A DNA stretch of 52,796 nucleotides from Pseudovibrio sp. JCM 19062 (lineage in GTDB: Bacteria > Pseudomonadota > Alphaproteobacteria > Rhizobiales > Stappiaceae), in contig BAXV01000024.1 of the NCBI GenBank assembly GCA_001310715.1, positions 1 to 52,796 on the forward strand. The letters run 5' to 3'. The stretch's first letter is position 1; each line of letters starts with the position of its first letter. Under the pieces are notes generated by a model. It was not told the DNA's origin. It did no database searches and saw only the letters and a list, made by a program, of their open reading frames with translations. The translations under genes were made by a program, and so were the position numbers. Positions 8,353 to 17,427 of the stretch are shown here, one piece after another.

Positions 8353-9708
8353 TCAAGTTTCTGGTGTTTGCGCGCCCTGATCCATAGTTTCACGTGGCCA
8401 GCGAATATGAACCAGTGCGCCGTGGTCTGGATCTTTTCGATTATGAAAATTCAGCTTTCCGCCAGAGCGCTCCAACAATGTTTTGGCGATAAAGAAGCCT
8501 AGACCCAGTCCACCGCCTGACTGGCGATCTTTTTCGTCCTCGAATTCTTCCGCTCCATCCTCGGAGATTGCAGGTGCAGAGCGCTTGGAAACATAGGGCT
8601 CGCCCATCCTTGCGAGCATGTCTGGCGCGAAGCCCGGACCATCATCCAGAATGAAGATTTCGACGGATTCATCGTCCCATTTGGCTTCAAAAAGGACGGT
8701 TGTTTCTGCAAAATCAACTGCGTTTTCAATGAGGTTGCCGAGCCCGTAGCTGATAGCTGCATCGCGGACACCAACAGGCTCAGGCCCTGTGCCTTCTGCA
8801 TTGATCTTGATGTCGATACCCAGTCCCCGATGAGGGTCCGAGACGTCTGACAGAAGGAGCGAGATCGGCATACGCTGGAACACCTGATCGGCATCACTGG
8901 AGAGGCTGGTCAGCTTCTTGAGGATCTCACGACAGCGTGCGGCCTGAGAATAAACCAGCTCAGCATCTTCACGTAGTGGGTCACCCTTCTCAAACTCCGT
9001 GGAGAGCTCTTTGGCAGTCAGATAGATGGTGCCCAGCGGTGTGCCCAGCTCGTGTGCTGCAGCCGTTGCAAGGCCATCCAGCGCAGACAGGTGCTTCTGG
9101 TGGGCGAGAACCATGTCACTGGCCGCCAGCGCGTTAGAGAGCTGTCGGGCCTCCTCTGCGACACGCAGAGAATATGTTGCCATGAAGAACATGGAGCACA
9201 TGAGCGAAAACCAGACACCGACGAGGTACAGCGGAGGCAAGTCAATCTGAGTGCCGTCATACCACGGCAGTGGCATATGGAACGCCGTGAGGAGTGTGAC
9301 AACAGCTCCAGCCAGTGCGCCGAGGATGATGGTGTTACGGGCGGAGAGCGCAGTTGCGGAGACAACAACTGGTGCAAGAATAAGGAAACAGAACGGGTTG
9401 CCCAGACCACCGGTAAGGTAGAACAAGCCGCCCAACTGGATGATATCGTAGGCCAACTGGGTCGCCGCAGCATTTTTGGAAATGCGGGTGCTTGATGGCC
9501 AGCGGATTTTCAGGATGACATTGAGCCATGCTGATGCAGCAACCAAAACGTAGCCGTAGCCAATGGGCAACGGGAATTTGAGCAGATAGTGCACCACAAG
9601 TAGAGAGACAGTTTGCCCAACGACTGCCAACCAGCGCAGGCGTACAAGCGTATCCAGCTTGATCTGCGGGTCCAACAGCCGCGACTGTCCGTCCGGTGTA
9701 CTTATCAT
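8353..9708 (-). CDS. regB: Redox sensor histidine kinase, RegB/ActS/PrrB family
   Basis: 451 residues. Six predicted transmembrane segments occupy about residues 25-180. The quinone-binding heptapeptide GGLGNPF is at 100-106, the phospho-acceptor H219 sits in AAAHELGTPLGT, and C259, in ARCREILKKL, matches the redox-active cysteine region of RegB. The ATP-binding domain has the N box (NLIENAVDFA), G1 (DDGPGFAP) and G2 (GGGLGLGFFIAK). The kinase phosphorylates RegA under reducing conditions. The frame is intact, with regA downstream on the same strand, so the pair is probably co-transcribed. Divergent secB begins 231 bases upstream. Confidence 0.95.
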   Translation of the reverse strand: MISTPDGQSRLLDPQIKLDTLVRLRWLAVVGQTVSLLVVHYLLKFPLPIGYGYVLVAASAWLNVILKIRWPSSTRISKNAAATQLAYDIIQLGGLFYLTGGLGNPFCFLILAPVVVSATALSARNTIILGALAGAVVTLLTAFHMPLPWYDGTQIDLPPLYLVGVWFSLMCSMFFMATYSLRVAEEARQLSNALAASDMVLAHQKHLSALDGLATAAAHELGTPLGTIYLTAKELSTEFEKGDPLREDAELVYSQAARCREILKKLTSLSSDADQVFQRMPISLLLSDVSDPHRGLGIDIKINAEGTGPEPVGVRDAAISYGLGNLIENAVDFAETTVLFEAKWDDESVEIFILDDGPGFAPDMLARMGEPYVSKRSAPAISEDGAEEFEDEKDRQSGGGLGLGFFIAKTLLERSGGKLNFHNRKDPDHGALVHIRWPRETMDQGAQTPET

Positions 9709-9939
9709 TTATTCTCGCTCCAATAGGTCATAAAGGCCCTTCATAAATCACAGGTGATCCACTTGCCAATGGGTTATTAGGCAGAACTGCCCTGTTTTGA
9801 AGCCGAAATGTTAGCATAGCCTTGTATCCGCCTTTGCGGCATGTTAGCCACCATTTAGTTGCGCAGGTACGGCAAACAAACGCTTATGAGTGTCAGTGTG
9901 TTGTACCAGTGATTGTTATTGCGACACGGGAAAAACGAT

Positions 9940-10445
9940 ATGAGTGAAGCTAATACTGCCGGTGAACAGGGTGAAGCAGCTGCTCCAGGCATGAACATCC
10001 TGGCTCAGTACATTAAAGATCTGTCTTTTGAAAACCTAATGCTCCAAAGTCTCTTCAGCCGGGCGAGCAGCCTAAGCTGGACATCAATGTAAATGTTGGT
10101 GCGACCCCAATTGACGAGAACCAGTTCGAAGTCATTATCACTCTGAACGCAAAAGCGAACACTGCCGAGCAGGTTCTGTTTGCTGTTGAACTCGTTTACG
10201 GTGGCGTTTTCCAGATCTCTGGTGTTCCTCAGGAGCATATGCATCCGTTCATTCTTATCGAATGCCCACGCATGCTGTTCCCGTTTGCACGTAACATTCT
10301 TGCAGATACCACACGCAATGGCGGTTTCCCTCCACTGCTGCTGGACCCAATCGATTTTGCGGCTCTGTACCGTCAGAACCTTGCTCAGGCTGCTCAGTCT
10401 CAGCAGGCTGCACCTGCAGACAACGGCGAAGCAAAGCTCAACTAA
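9940..10445 (+). CDS. secB: Protein-export chaperone SecB (frameshifted)
   Basis: SecB keeps presecretory proteins unfolded and passes them to SecA. Restored length is 168 residues: [20 protein letters not shown], then the conserved [38 protein letters not shown] and [14 protein letters not shown], which is strongly diagnostic. One C is missing at 10035-10036 (AACCTAAT should be AACCCTAAT), splitting the gene after DLSFEN. As the rest is perfectly conserved, I regard this as a sequencing error. The gene is divergent from regB and ends at a clear terminator. Confidence 0.95.
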
Positions 10446-10469
10446 AGCTTTCCGCCGACGCTTTTTTAG

Positions 10470-10494
10470 AGCCACGCTGGGTTCCAGTGTGGCT
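10470..10494 (+). terminator. Intrinsic terminator after secB
   Basis: AGCCACGCTGG pairs with CCAGTGTGGCT (11 bp including one G-T pair, loop GTT), followed by TTTATTTT. It lies 25 bases past the secB stop. Confidence 0.85.
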
Positions 10495-10592
10495 TTTATT
10501 TTGCCTGCAATTCGATTGTTCGATCTAGGAAGATATTTATGTTCGCCGCCTAGGATGCCTCCCAGCAAACGGATAGAGCCTTTTAGAGACAT

Positions 10593-11041
10593 ATGATGCG
10601 GCATCCAAGAATTCGGAAAATTGTTGGTCATCTGGCATCGCTGCTCTTCTGATGATACCTGTCGGCGCCCTTGCGCAGGAACCGGATATTGCCGGTCCTG
10701 AGGAGTGGCACGCCTACAGCTATTCTGCCGAGCAGATCACCGGAAACATCATATTAACTCCCGGCACCATCGAGATGGGTGACGCCGGTGTTATCTCTAT
10801 TACAGGTGTTGAAGGGTATACGCCAAACCTCTTTTCGTTCTCCGGCGCTTCATCTCTTGGCCTGCCTGAAGGCAAGCACTTTTGTGAGGATGGCGTTGAT
10901 TCCGGCTTTATGATTATCGACCGCTCGCAGCAGGACTTTCTCGTGATTGACGTGTTTGGCGGTGATGAGCCACCTGTCGCTGGCAGAAGCGTGGATCAAC
11001 AGCCCGGGTTCTGCGGATCATTCACCTACAACAAGTCGTAG
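10593..11041 (+). CDS. Secreted protein of unknown function, tandem paralogue A (frameshifted signal peptide)
   Basis: Not recognised as a known family. From ATGATG at 10593 an Arg/Lys-rich N-region runs to about 10630, where the frame is lost. In the next frame the hydrophobic core SGIAALLMIPVGALAQ follows, giving a complete Sec signal peptide (cleavage after ALA) if one base is restored. The mature part is about 118 residues and acidic, with ITGNIILTPGTIEMGDAGVI, two cysteines (HFCEDG and GFCGSF) and FLVIDVFGGDEPP near the end. The next gene is collinear throughout, including both cysteines, so a disulfide is likely. Location is probably periplasmic or extracellular. Confidence 0.65.
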
Positions 11042-11052
11042 GAGCCTCGTGC

Positions 11053-11511
11053 ATGACAGGTATCAGATTATACTCCGACCTCAGCTTAGTGTTCGCGGGA
11101 ATTTTGCTTATCTCGACGCCATCTGTTTGGGCCCAATCTGCAGACGCAGCCAATGCGGATAACACGGGTGACAGGTGGGAGGCTTTCAGCACCACTGCGC
11201 AGAGCATCACTGGCGATATCATCTTGGAACCAAACTCGATCACTATGGGTAGCGGAAGTGTATTGCAAATCGAACCCGTTCCTGGTGACGTTCCCAAGCT
11301 CTATCGCTTCACCGGAGCCGAGCACCTCAGGCTCATCCGTGACAACTCGCTTTGTGGGCCAGATACCACAGATGGTTATCTTGTTCTGGCGTCACCCGGT
11401 GACAACATGCTTGAGATTGACGTTTTTGACGGCGATCCGCCTCCGGGCAGCGTGGAAAACATGCAAAGCCTGCCAAACTTCTGCGCTTCTTATATCTACG
11501 ACAGGCCTTAA
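11053..11511 (+). CDS. Secreted protein of unknown function, tandem paralogue B
   Basis: 152 residues, intact. A signal peptide (MTGIRLYSDLSLVFAGILLI ... SVWA, cleavage before QSADA) precedes a mature domain collinear with paralogue A: QSITGDIILEPNSITMGSGS aligns with QITGNIILTPGTIEMGDAGV, NMLEIDVFDGDPPPG aligns with FLVIDVFGGDEPP, and cysteines in SLCGPD and NFCASY match those of A. The start lies 11 bases after the stop of A, so the two genes are almost certainly co-transcribed. I cannot assign a family; a small beta-rich domain with one disulfide seems plausible. Confidence 0.75.
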   Translation: MTGIRLYSDLSLVFAGILLISTPSVWAQSADAANADNTGDRWEAFSTTAQSITGDIILEPNSITMGSGSVLQIEPVPGDVPKLYRFTGAEHLRLIRDNSLCGPDTTDGYLVLASPGDNMLEIDVFDGDPPPGSVENMQSLPNFCASYIYDRP

Positions 11512-11751
11512 TTGATGCCCAACTGATTGAGCTGCGCGCTCTTTCCAGTGTTTACCATCGGCTCATTCTGGTGTTCACTAGCTCCACTGCCCTTGCGACA
11601 TGTTGCAGGGGCTTTAGCAATGGAGCGGTCTCAAGCTCTGCATTATGAGCCTTTTGTTAAACTTAGGCCCTCATTTCAACTGGTCTTCAATTGCTCTCGG
11701 GAGAAAGCTGGCTTGGCTTCTCTCATCGGTTGAGACTGCGGGTTTTCTACG

Positions 11752-12543
11752 ATGTCTGAAAATGCTTACGCGCTGGAAGTTTGCTATAACCTGCGTGGTG
11801 GAAACCGGGCGTTACTGCTGGATGCCTTTGCCAGTGTGCGCAAGGAGGATTTCCTGTTCCCTCCCCCTTGGCATGTTGCCATCACGACCCCTGGGCATGG
11901 CCGCAGAGCTGTGCTGCACGACCCCGCTGAGCTTTATCAGGACATGCTTGTTGAGCTGGTGGCAGAAGACCGTATCAATACGGGGGAACCCTCGCTCTGG
12001 GCGCAGATCTTCAACTGGTCAGACCTCAGGCCGGGCATGACGGTCTTTGAATCCGGCTCTGGCCTTGGTTATTTCACCGCAATCATTGCCCATATTGTTG
12101 GCCCGCTGGGTGCTGTCTACTTTGATGAGCCCCACGAGAAGCTGCGGGACCAGTGCCGCGAGAACCTAAAGGGCATCGCAAATGTGCATGCGGAGTATTC
12201 CGGAACATCGCTGGACCGGACCTATCTTTGCTATGGCACCACCACTATTCCAGCAGAGCTTTACCGCAACACCAGTATGCGCGGCGAGATCGTGTTTCCC
12301 TTCACCAATGACTGGGGCCATGGTTATCTTCTTAGCTTGCAGCGGAAGAAAAACTCCTGCGAGCTTAAAGTTGGCTCACCATGCTCGTTTGTTATTAGTC
12401 GGGACTACAAGACCAATGCTTTTGTCGGTGAACTGGGCGAGCTTAATGACATGACGATCGACCTTCGATTCGTTGAGCAGGCGCTGGATAACACCGAGCT
12501 CGATGTGGCAAAAATGATCTATCTTGCGCGTGAGGCAAGCTAA
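11752..12543 (+). CDS. PCMT-like SAM-dependent methyltransferase (protein-L-isoaspartate methyltransferase family)
   Basis: 263 residues. The N-terminal half resembles protein-L-isoaspartate O-methyltransferases: an AFASVRKEDFLFPPPW region, then motif I TVFESGSGLGYFTAIIAHIV for SAM binding and the acidic loop GAVYFDEPHEKL. The usual motif-I start (LEIGTGSGY) is altered to FESGSGLGY, and the C-terminal part (GEIVFPFTNDWGHGYLLSLQ) diverges, so the substrate may not be isoaspartate. The frame is intact. It lies 240 bases after the secreted pair; the intervening sequence has no clear gene. Confidence 0.65.
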   Translation: MSENAYALEVCYNLRGGNRALLLDAFASVRKEDFLFPPPWHVAITTPGHGRRAVLHDPAELYQDMLVELVAEDRINTGEPSLWAQIFNWSDLRPGMTVFESGSGLGYFTAIIAHIVGPLGAVYFDEPHEKLRDQCRENLKGIANVHAEYSGTSLDRTYLCYGTTTIPAELYRNTSMRGEIVFPFTNDWGHGYLLSLQRKKNSCELKVGSPCSFVISRDYKTNAFVGELGELNDMTIDLRFVEQALDNTELDVAKMIYLAREAS

Positions 12544-12660
12544 TATTCCTCACCATTATGTCGCAGCGGAATCCTGCTTGCCAAACACCCGGAAGGCCGA
12601 TAAGCTCATTGATGTTACGCATGAGCGTAGCTCCCGAAACGTAACCAAAGGAGGTGTTTG

Positions 12661-12702
12661 ATGATTGTAATAAAGGTGCCTCAGGCAGGTTCGTTTAAAT
12701 AG
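12661..12702 (+). CDS. Possible 13-codon leader ORF upstream of rsgA
   Basis: ATG ATT GTA ATA AAG ... AAA TAG encodes MIVIKVPQAGSFK, preceded by a strong AAAGGAGG. The second half lies inside the 5' arm and loop of the stem-loop at 12681-12724. It may be a translated leader whose ribosome influences folding, or a chance ORF. No product function is proposed. Confidence 0.25.
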   Translation: MIVIKVPQAGSFK

Positions 12703-12724
12703 GCAATACGCCTTGCCTGCCTGA
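12681..12724 (+). promoter_or_regulatory. Nested stem-loop in the rsgA leader region
   Basis: TCAGGCAGG (12681-12689) pairs perfectly with CCTGCCTGA (12716-12724). Inside, AGGC (12701-12704) can pair with GCCT (12710-12713). No T run follows, so it is not an ordinary terminator. It overlaps the short ORF at 12661-12702 and lies 66 bases before rsgA. Confidence 0.35.
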
Positions 12725-12790
12725 CCCACTTTGGGTCCATAAGCGTTAGCTATGGCGACTCCTTTGTGCTGTTCTATTTCAGGCAGATAA

Positions 12791-13831
12791 ATGTCCAATA
12801 AATTGATTGAGCTGGGTTGGTCAGCTCACTTTATGATGCAGCTTTCTGATGACGAGCTGCAAACCCTTTCTGTTGCCCGTATTACTCAGGTTCACCGAAA
12901 CCAGATGAGTGCTGTCGGTCTTGAGGGCGACTTCTCCTTGAGCGTTTCCGGCCACAGTTCCACCGGCGATTATGCGGTGGGCGACTGGGTTGTGTATGAC
13001 GCTCATTTTCACGTTACACGTATTCTTGACCGGCTCACGCTCATCGAGCGGCGGGCAGCGGGGGAAGGCGTGCGCACGCAGTTGATTGCGGCTAATGTGG
13101 ACGTGCTGTTCATTACCACCTCCTGCAACAAAGACTTCAACATTGCGCGCCTTGAGCGGTATCTGGCTGTTGCACAACAAGCAGGCGTTCAGCCTGTGGT
13201 GTTGCTGACCAAGGCCGATCTGGTGGAAGACACGCGCGATTTCGAGGTGCAGGTTCAGAAAATTGATCCGCTGTTGCCTGTGATTGCACTTGATACCCGT
13301 GACCGGATGCAGCTGCTACCGCTGTTCGATTGGTGGAAGGCCGGTCAAACCGCTGCACTGGTTGGGTCATCTGGTGTTGGAAAGTCTACCATTCTCAACA
13401 GCTTGAGCGGGTCGTCGGCTAAAACGGCTGGTATCCGCGAGGATGACGCGAAAGGGCGTCATACCACGACGGCGCGGTGCCTTTACCCGATTGGCGAGGG
13501 GCGCTGGCTTATGGACACGCCAGGTATGCGTGCCTTGCGGCTCTATGATGTCTCGGAGGGCGTTTCGGCTGTGTTTCAGGATCTGGTTGACCTTGCTGAA
13601 GACTGCCGGTTCTCCGATTGCAGCCATGAAACTGAGCCGGGTTGCGCCATTCAGGCCGCGATTGAGGCGGGTGATCTGGATGCAGCACGCCTGAAGCGTT
13701 GGAGAAAACTGCAACGGGAAGAGCTGTACAACAGCGAAACAGTTGCGCAGTCACGGGCCCGCACAAAGGACTTTGCAAAAATGGTCAAACGCACGCAAAG
13801 CGAAAACCGCTTTATGAAGGGCGAGACCTAA
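12791..13831 (+). CDS. rsgA: Ribosome small subunit-dependent GTPase A
   Basis: Late 30S-subunit maturation GTPase, also called YjeQ. 346 residues. An OB-fold N-domain (ITQVHRNQMSAVGLEG, YAVGDWVVYD) precedes the circularly permuted GTPase domain, in which G4 (LLTKADL, about 137-143) comes before G1 (VGSSGVGKSTILNSL, about 191-205) and G3 (DTPGMR). The C-terminal zinc site is CRFSDCSHETEPGC. The frame is intact and the start at 12791 follows a weak AGGCAG. A stem-loop separates it from the convergent pcp gene. Confidence 0.95.
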   Translation: MSNKLIELGWSAHFMMQLSDDELQTLSVARITQVHRNQMSAVGLEGDFSLSVSGHSSTGDYAVGDWVVYDAHFHVTRILDRLTLIERRAAGEGVRTQLIAANVDVLFITTSCNKDFNIARLERYLAVAQQAGVQPVVLLTKADLVEDTRDFEVQVQKIDPLLPVIALDTRDRMQLLPLFDWWKAGQTAALVGSSGVGKSTILNSLSGSSAKTAGIREDDAKGRHTTTARCLYPIGEGRWLMDTPGMRALRLYDVSEGVSAVFQDLVDLAEDCRFSDCSHETEPGCAIQAAIEAGDLDAARLKRWRKLQREELYNSETVAQSRARTKDFAKMVKRTQSENRFMKGET

Positions 13832-13841
13832 GGCTCGGTTG

Positions 13842-13877
13842 ATGCGCTCCCAATGACATTGGTTATTGGGGGCGCAT
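13842..13877. terminator. Long hairpin between convergent rsgA and pcp
   Basis: ATGCGCTCCCAAT pairs with ATTGGGGGCGCAT (13 bp with one T-G pair, 10-base loop), starting 11 bases after the rsgA stop. It is symmetric, so it could act for both convergent genes, but no strong T run follows on either side. Confidence 0.55.
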
Positions 13878-13924
13878 TGGAGTTGCACCGCCTGCTTTGG
13901 TGTAAGTGGTATTCAGGAGACGCC

Positions 13925-14593
13925 TTAAACCAGCATCTTTGAGAGGATGTTGATGTTCTGGTCTTCCTTATTTGCTTGGAGTGCCTCGATCCCTGCTCGC
14001 ATGCCTTTGACCAAGGTGTCTACGGACATGCTCGGGGCACCGAGGTTTTGGAGCATGGCGGCGACTTCTGGGAGGTGCGGCAGGTGTAGCCAACCGGCTC
14101 GGATTTGGAGGTTGTTTGTCGCGATGTGGTGCAGGACGCCGTACATGAGGTGATTACAGCAGAACGTGGCTGCGGAATCGGAGATGTCGGTGGGCACGCC
14201 TGCATCGCGCATGGCTTGCGTCATCGCTCGTATGGGCACAGTTGTGTAGTAGCCAACGGGTCCATCGGGTACGGTCAGTTCGCCCTGAAGGGTGACGCCA
14301 GCGTTATCGGTGACGTTGTATCGGGCGCAGTCGTTGAGGTTTTGGGCAATGCGCTCCAACGTGATCATGGAGCGACCGCCATATTCGCCTAGCATGAGGA
14401 TGGAGCTGGGCTTTATGTCCTCAATGGCGGCGACTGCTTCTTCAATACAACGAAAATAGGCCCCGGAGAGGATACGGGAGGTAATCCTTGCACCCGCGAT
14501 CTCTTCACCATCCAACGCCAGTGCCAGCTTTTCTGCCGGATTGGTGGGCGTGTTGGCATAGGCACCAAAGCCTGTGATGAGAATTGTATCCAT
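13925..14593 (-). CDS. pcp: Pyroglutamyl-peptidase I (pyrrolidone-carboxylate peptidase)
   Basis: Cytosolic cysteine peptidase that removes N-terminal pyroglutamate. 222 residues. It starts MDTILITGFGAYANTPTNPA, the usual pGlu pocket region. The catalytic triad is visible: E80 in GGRSMITLERIA, C146 in TFCCNHLMYG and H170 in GWLHLPHLPE. ATG 14593 is preceded by a strong GGTAGGAGAGGGAG; the frame extends further upstream but without a better site. It is intact, and pyrF is next on the same strand 101 bases upstream. Confidence 0.92.
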   Translation of the reverse strand: MDTILITGFGAYANTPTNPAEKLALALDGEEIAGARITSRILSGAYFRCIEEAVAAIEDIKPSSILMLGEYGGRSMITLERIAQNLNDCARYNVTDNAGVTLQGELTVPDGPVGYYTTVPIRAMTQAMRDAGVPTDISDSAATFCCNHLMYGVLHHIATNNLQIRAGWLHLPHLPEVAAMLQNLGAPSMSVDTLVKGMRAGIEALQANKEDQNINILSKMLV

Positions 14594-14694
14594 TGGATGT
14601 GCTCCCTCTCCTACCATTTGCGCGAATGGTATCGGGAGCTGTTTAACATGGAGCAAATGAGCTCTGGCAGGCAGAGGCTCAGTGTGCAAAGAGC

Positions 14695-15410
14695 TTACAG
14701 AGCGCTCTCGATTTCGGCCACGACGGCTTCTGCGGCGGTGCGGGGGTTTTCGGCGCGGTAGATTGGGCGGCCTATGACGAGGTAGTCGGAGCCTGCTTTG
14801 ATGGCGTCGTAAGGGTCATCACGCGGCGCTGATCGCCTGCGTCAGCGCCTTTTGGACGGACACCCGGCGTTACGATGCAGAGTTTGTCGCCGACTTTGGC
14901 GCGCATGGCGGCTGATTCCAGCGGGGAGCAGACAATTCCGCCGACGCCAGCGGCTACGGCATCAAGGGCACGCTGTTCAACCAAGGCTGCGGTTGGGCCA
15001 ACATAGCCTGCGTCTTTGAGGTCTTGCTCGTCCATGGAGGTGAGTACGGTGACGCCCAGAAGACAGAGGTCTTTGTCGCCGACTTCTTCCAATGCCCGAA
15101 CGGCTGCACGCATGTTTTTCGGGTAAGCGTGCAGAGTCATGAACTTCATGCCCATTTTGGCAACGTTTTTCACCGCACTGGTGATGGTGTTGTCGATGTC
15201 GAGCAGTTTCACGTCCAGAAAGATGGAGTGGCCTTCCTTCGCCAGCTCTTCAGCGAACTGAAGGCCGCCTGCGAACTGGAGCTGCATACCGATTTTGTAG
15301 GTGCCAACAAGTCCTTGTGTTTGCTTGACGAGCTGGCGTGCCTCGTCAACGGTTGGAACGTCCAGAGGGAGGATCAGGCGATCGACTGCATTGGCTGGGC
15401 GGTAAGACAT
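14695..15410 (-). CDS. pyrF: Orotidine 5'-phosphate decarboxylase (frameshifted)
   Basis: Last step of UMP synthesis. 238 residues when restored, starting MSYRPANAVDRLILPLDVPT at 15410. The catalytic Asp-Lys-Asp network is in FLDVKLLDIDNTI, with TLHAYP, GVTVLTSMD and the phosphate-binding ITPGVRP region (here VTPGVRPKGADAGDQRRV). One G is missing from the G run at 14813-14815. Restoring it joins RVMT to PYDAIKAGSDYLVIGRPIYR and the normal C-terminus ending at 14695. Residues on both sides of the break are fully conserved, so this is a sequencing error in an otherwise normal gene. Confidence 0.93.
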
Positions 15411-15614
15411 GCGAGGCTCCAAATATCGGTTAGATAAACGGCTCAGTTCCTATCAGTTTGCATCGAGAAATACCAGAGGCTGTAGCTGATCCTCGCTTTT
15501 TCATCTTTGGGTATTTTCAGCGATCCGTTAGCCTGCTAAAACGGCGCGTCTTTAAACACTTGTGCAGGGGTTTTGCATGAGTATAAGGGCTATAAACATA
15601 TCAAGGGACATCCC

Positions 15615-16208
15615 ATGCGTCAGGCCACCATTGCCCGCGGCACGAAAGAAACCACGATCTCTGTTTCCATCAATCTGGATGGCACAGGCAAGTACGACAT
15701 CAAGACCGGTGTCGGTTTCTTTGATCATATGTTGGAACAGCTTTCCCGACATTCGCTCGTGGACATCACGGTCCGCGCCGACGGTGACACCCATATTGAC
15801 GACCACCACACCACCGAGGATGTGGGCATTGCTCTGGGGCAGGCGTTTAAAGAAGCGCTTGGCGACATGAGCGGCATCACCCGCTATGCGGATACGCATC
15901 TGGCGATGGATGAAGCCCTGACCCGTGTGGCGCTGGATGTTTCCGGTCGTCCTTTCCTTGTTTGGCAAGTGGACTTCCCACGGGACAAGGTTGGCACGTT
16001 TGATGTTGAACTGTTTGAAGAGTTTTTCCGTGCGTTTGCGATGAATGCAGGCTTTACTCTGCATATCGCGAACCTCTACGGCACCAATTGCCATCATATT
16101 GCGGAAACATGCTTTAAAGCGGTTGCGCGTACAGTACGCACAGCTATCGAACCAGATCCACGCCAGAGTGGACGCGTGCCGACCACGAAAGGTCAGCTTG
16201 GCGGCTAA
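15615..16208 (+). CDS. hisB: Imidazoleglycerol-phosphate dehydratase
   Basis: Sixth step of histidine synthesis. 197 residues, monofunctional as in alphaproteobacteria (no histidinol-phosphatase domain). Diagnostic segments are [16 protein letters not shown], the metal-binding [11 protein letters not shown] and [23 protein letters not shown] 15615 gives the standard [13 protein letters not shown] start; the frame is also open upstream to 15573. It is the first gene of the cluster hisB-DUF2628-hisH-hisA-hisF-hisE-coaA, all on this strand. Confidence 0.97.
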   Translation: MRQATIARGTKETTISVSINLDGTGKYDIKTGVGFFDHMLEQLSRHSLVDITVRADGDTHIDDHHTTEDVGIALGQAFKEALGDMSGITRYADTHLAMDEALTRVALDVSGRPFLVWQVDFPRDKVGTFDVELFEEFFRAFAMNAGFTLHIANLYGTNCHHIAETCFKAVARTVRTAIEPDPRQSGRVPTTKGQLGG

Positions 16209-16243
16209 CCTTACCGGCCCGCAGCTCTGCTCATTCAGGGAGA

Positions 16244-16717
16244 ATGCAATTGGCTGTCTACTATGTCATGACCGGACCAGGGGTCTCGCTTGACCATCTG
16301 AAGGATAAAGACACCCACAACATCAAGTTTGTGAAGGACGGTTTTTCGTGGTGGGCGCTGCTTTTCCCTCTGCTTTGGACGCTTTACAACCGCATGTGGC
16401 TGGCCTTCCTCGGGTATCTGGTTGCGGTCATTGTACTGGTGTTTCTAGCAAATGTGTTTGGCTCTACCACCGGCGGTCTTCTCACTGTTCTGGCCACTTT
16501 GTTTTTTGCAATGGAAGCCGGGTTCCTGAAAAGCTGGAGCCTGCGCCGCAAGAATTGGCTGAATGTCGGGTTCGTCAATGCCTCCAATCTGGATGAGGCA
16601 GAGATTCGTTTCTTCGACCGCGTTTCCAGACGAAAAAGTGAAGCGCGGCCTCCACAGGGGCCAGTGGCCCCGCAAACCAGCGGCACAAACGTCGTTGGAC
16701 TGACACTCAAACGATAA
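16244..16717 (+). CDS. DUF2628 domain-containing membrane protein in the his cluster
   Basis: 157 residues. Three or so hydrophobic segments ([55 protein letters not shown]) form the DUF2628 domain, followed by a polar tail. The function is unknown; the gene is regularly found between hisB and hisH in alphaproteobacteria. The start is 35 bases after hisB and the stop 13 bases before hisH, so it is part of the operon. The frame is intact. Confidence 0.8.
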   Translation: MQLAVYYVMTGPGVSLDHLKDKDTHNIKFVKDGFSWWALLFPLLWTLYNRMWLAFLGYLVAVIVLVFLANVFGSTTGGLLTVLATLFFAMEAGFLKSWSLRRKNWLNVGFVNASNLDEAEIRFFDRVSRRKSEARPPQGPVAPQTSGTNVVGLTLKR

Positions 16718-16730
16718 CAGGAGTTCCTTC

Positions 16731-17382
16731 ATGAGTGTGGCAATTATTGATTATGGTTCTGGCAACTTGCGCTCCGCAGCAAAGGCGTTTGAGCATGCAG
16801 CCCGTAACCATCATCATACTCATGAGGTGACGGTGACGTCGGACCCTTCGGTGGTTGCCAAGCTGACCGCATTGTGCTGCCGGGTGTTGGCGCGTTTGCA
16901 GATTGCCGCCGTGGTTTGCAGGCCGTTGATGGCATGGAAGAGGCGCTTGCCGAAGCTGTGCTTGGCAAGGGCAAGCCTTTCATGGGCATTTGCGTTGGTA
17001 TGCAGCTGCTGGCGACCCGCGGGCTTGAGTTTGAGAAGGCAAAAGGACTGGACTGGATCAGCGGTGATGTGACCGCGATGAAGCCAACTGATCCTGAGTT
17101 GAAAATTCCGCACATGGCTGGAACACCATCAACGTGACCGGTGATGAACATCCGGTTCTTAAGGGCATCAAAACCGGCGGTGATGGGCTGCACGCTTACT
17201 TTGTGCATTCCTATCACTTTGCGACCACAAACGCTGACCATCGTTTGGCAAGCTTTGACTATGCGGGTGAATTTACTGCGATGGTGGGACGAGACAACAT
17301 CGTCGGTACGCAGTTTCACCCCGAAAAGAGCCAGAAGCTGGGCCTTTCCCTGATCTCCAATTTCCTGAGCTGGGCGCCGTAA
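16731..17382 (+). CDS. hisH: Imidazole glycerol phosphate synthase, glutaminase subunit (two frameshifts)
   Basis: HisH supplies ammonia to HisF. 217 residues when restored. It starts [20 protein letters not shown]; the nucleophile elbow is [11 protein letters not shown] and the His/Glu pair is in [10 protein letters not shown]. Two single-G losses break it: near 16862 (AAGCTGAC should be AAGGCTGAC, giving [17 protein letters not shown]) and near 17116 (ATGGCTGG should be ATGGGCTGG, giving IPHMGWNTI). AGGAG precedes ATG 16731. The gene is normal in all else, so both breaks look artefactual. Confidence 0.95.
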
Positions 17383-17427
17383 CGGCTGCCCGCTTTCAGT
17401 GACACAGACAAGTCCAAGGACAGAGTT

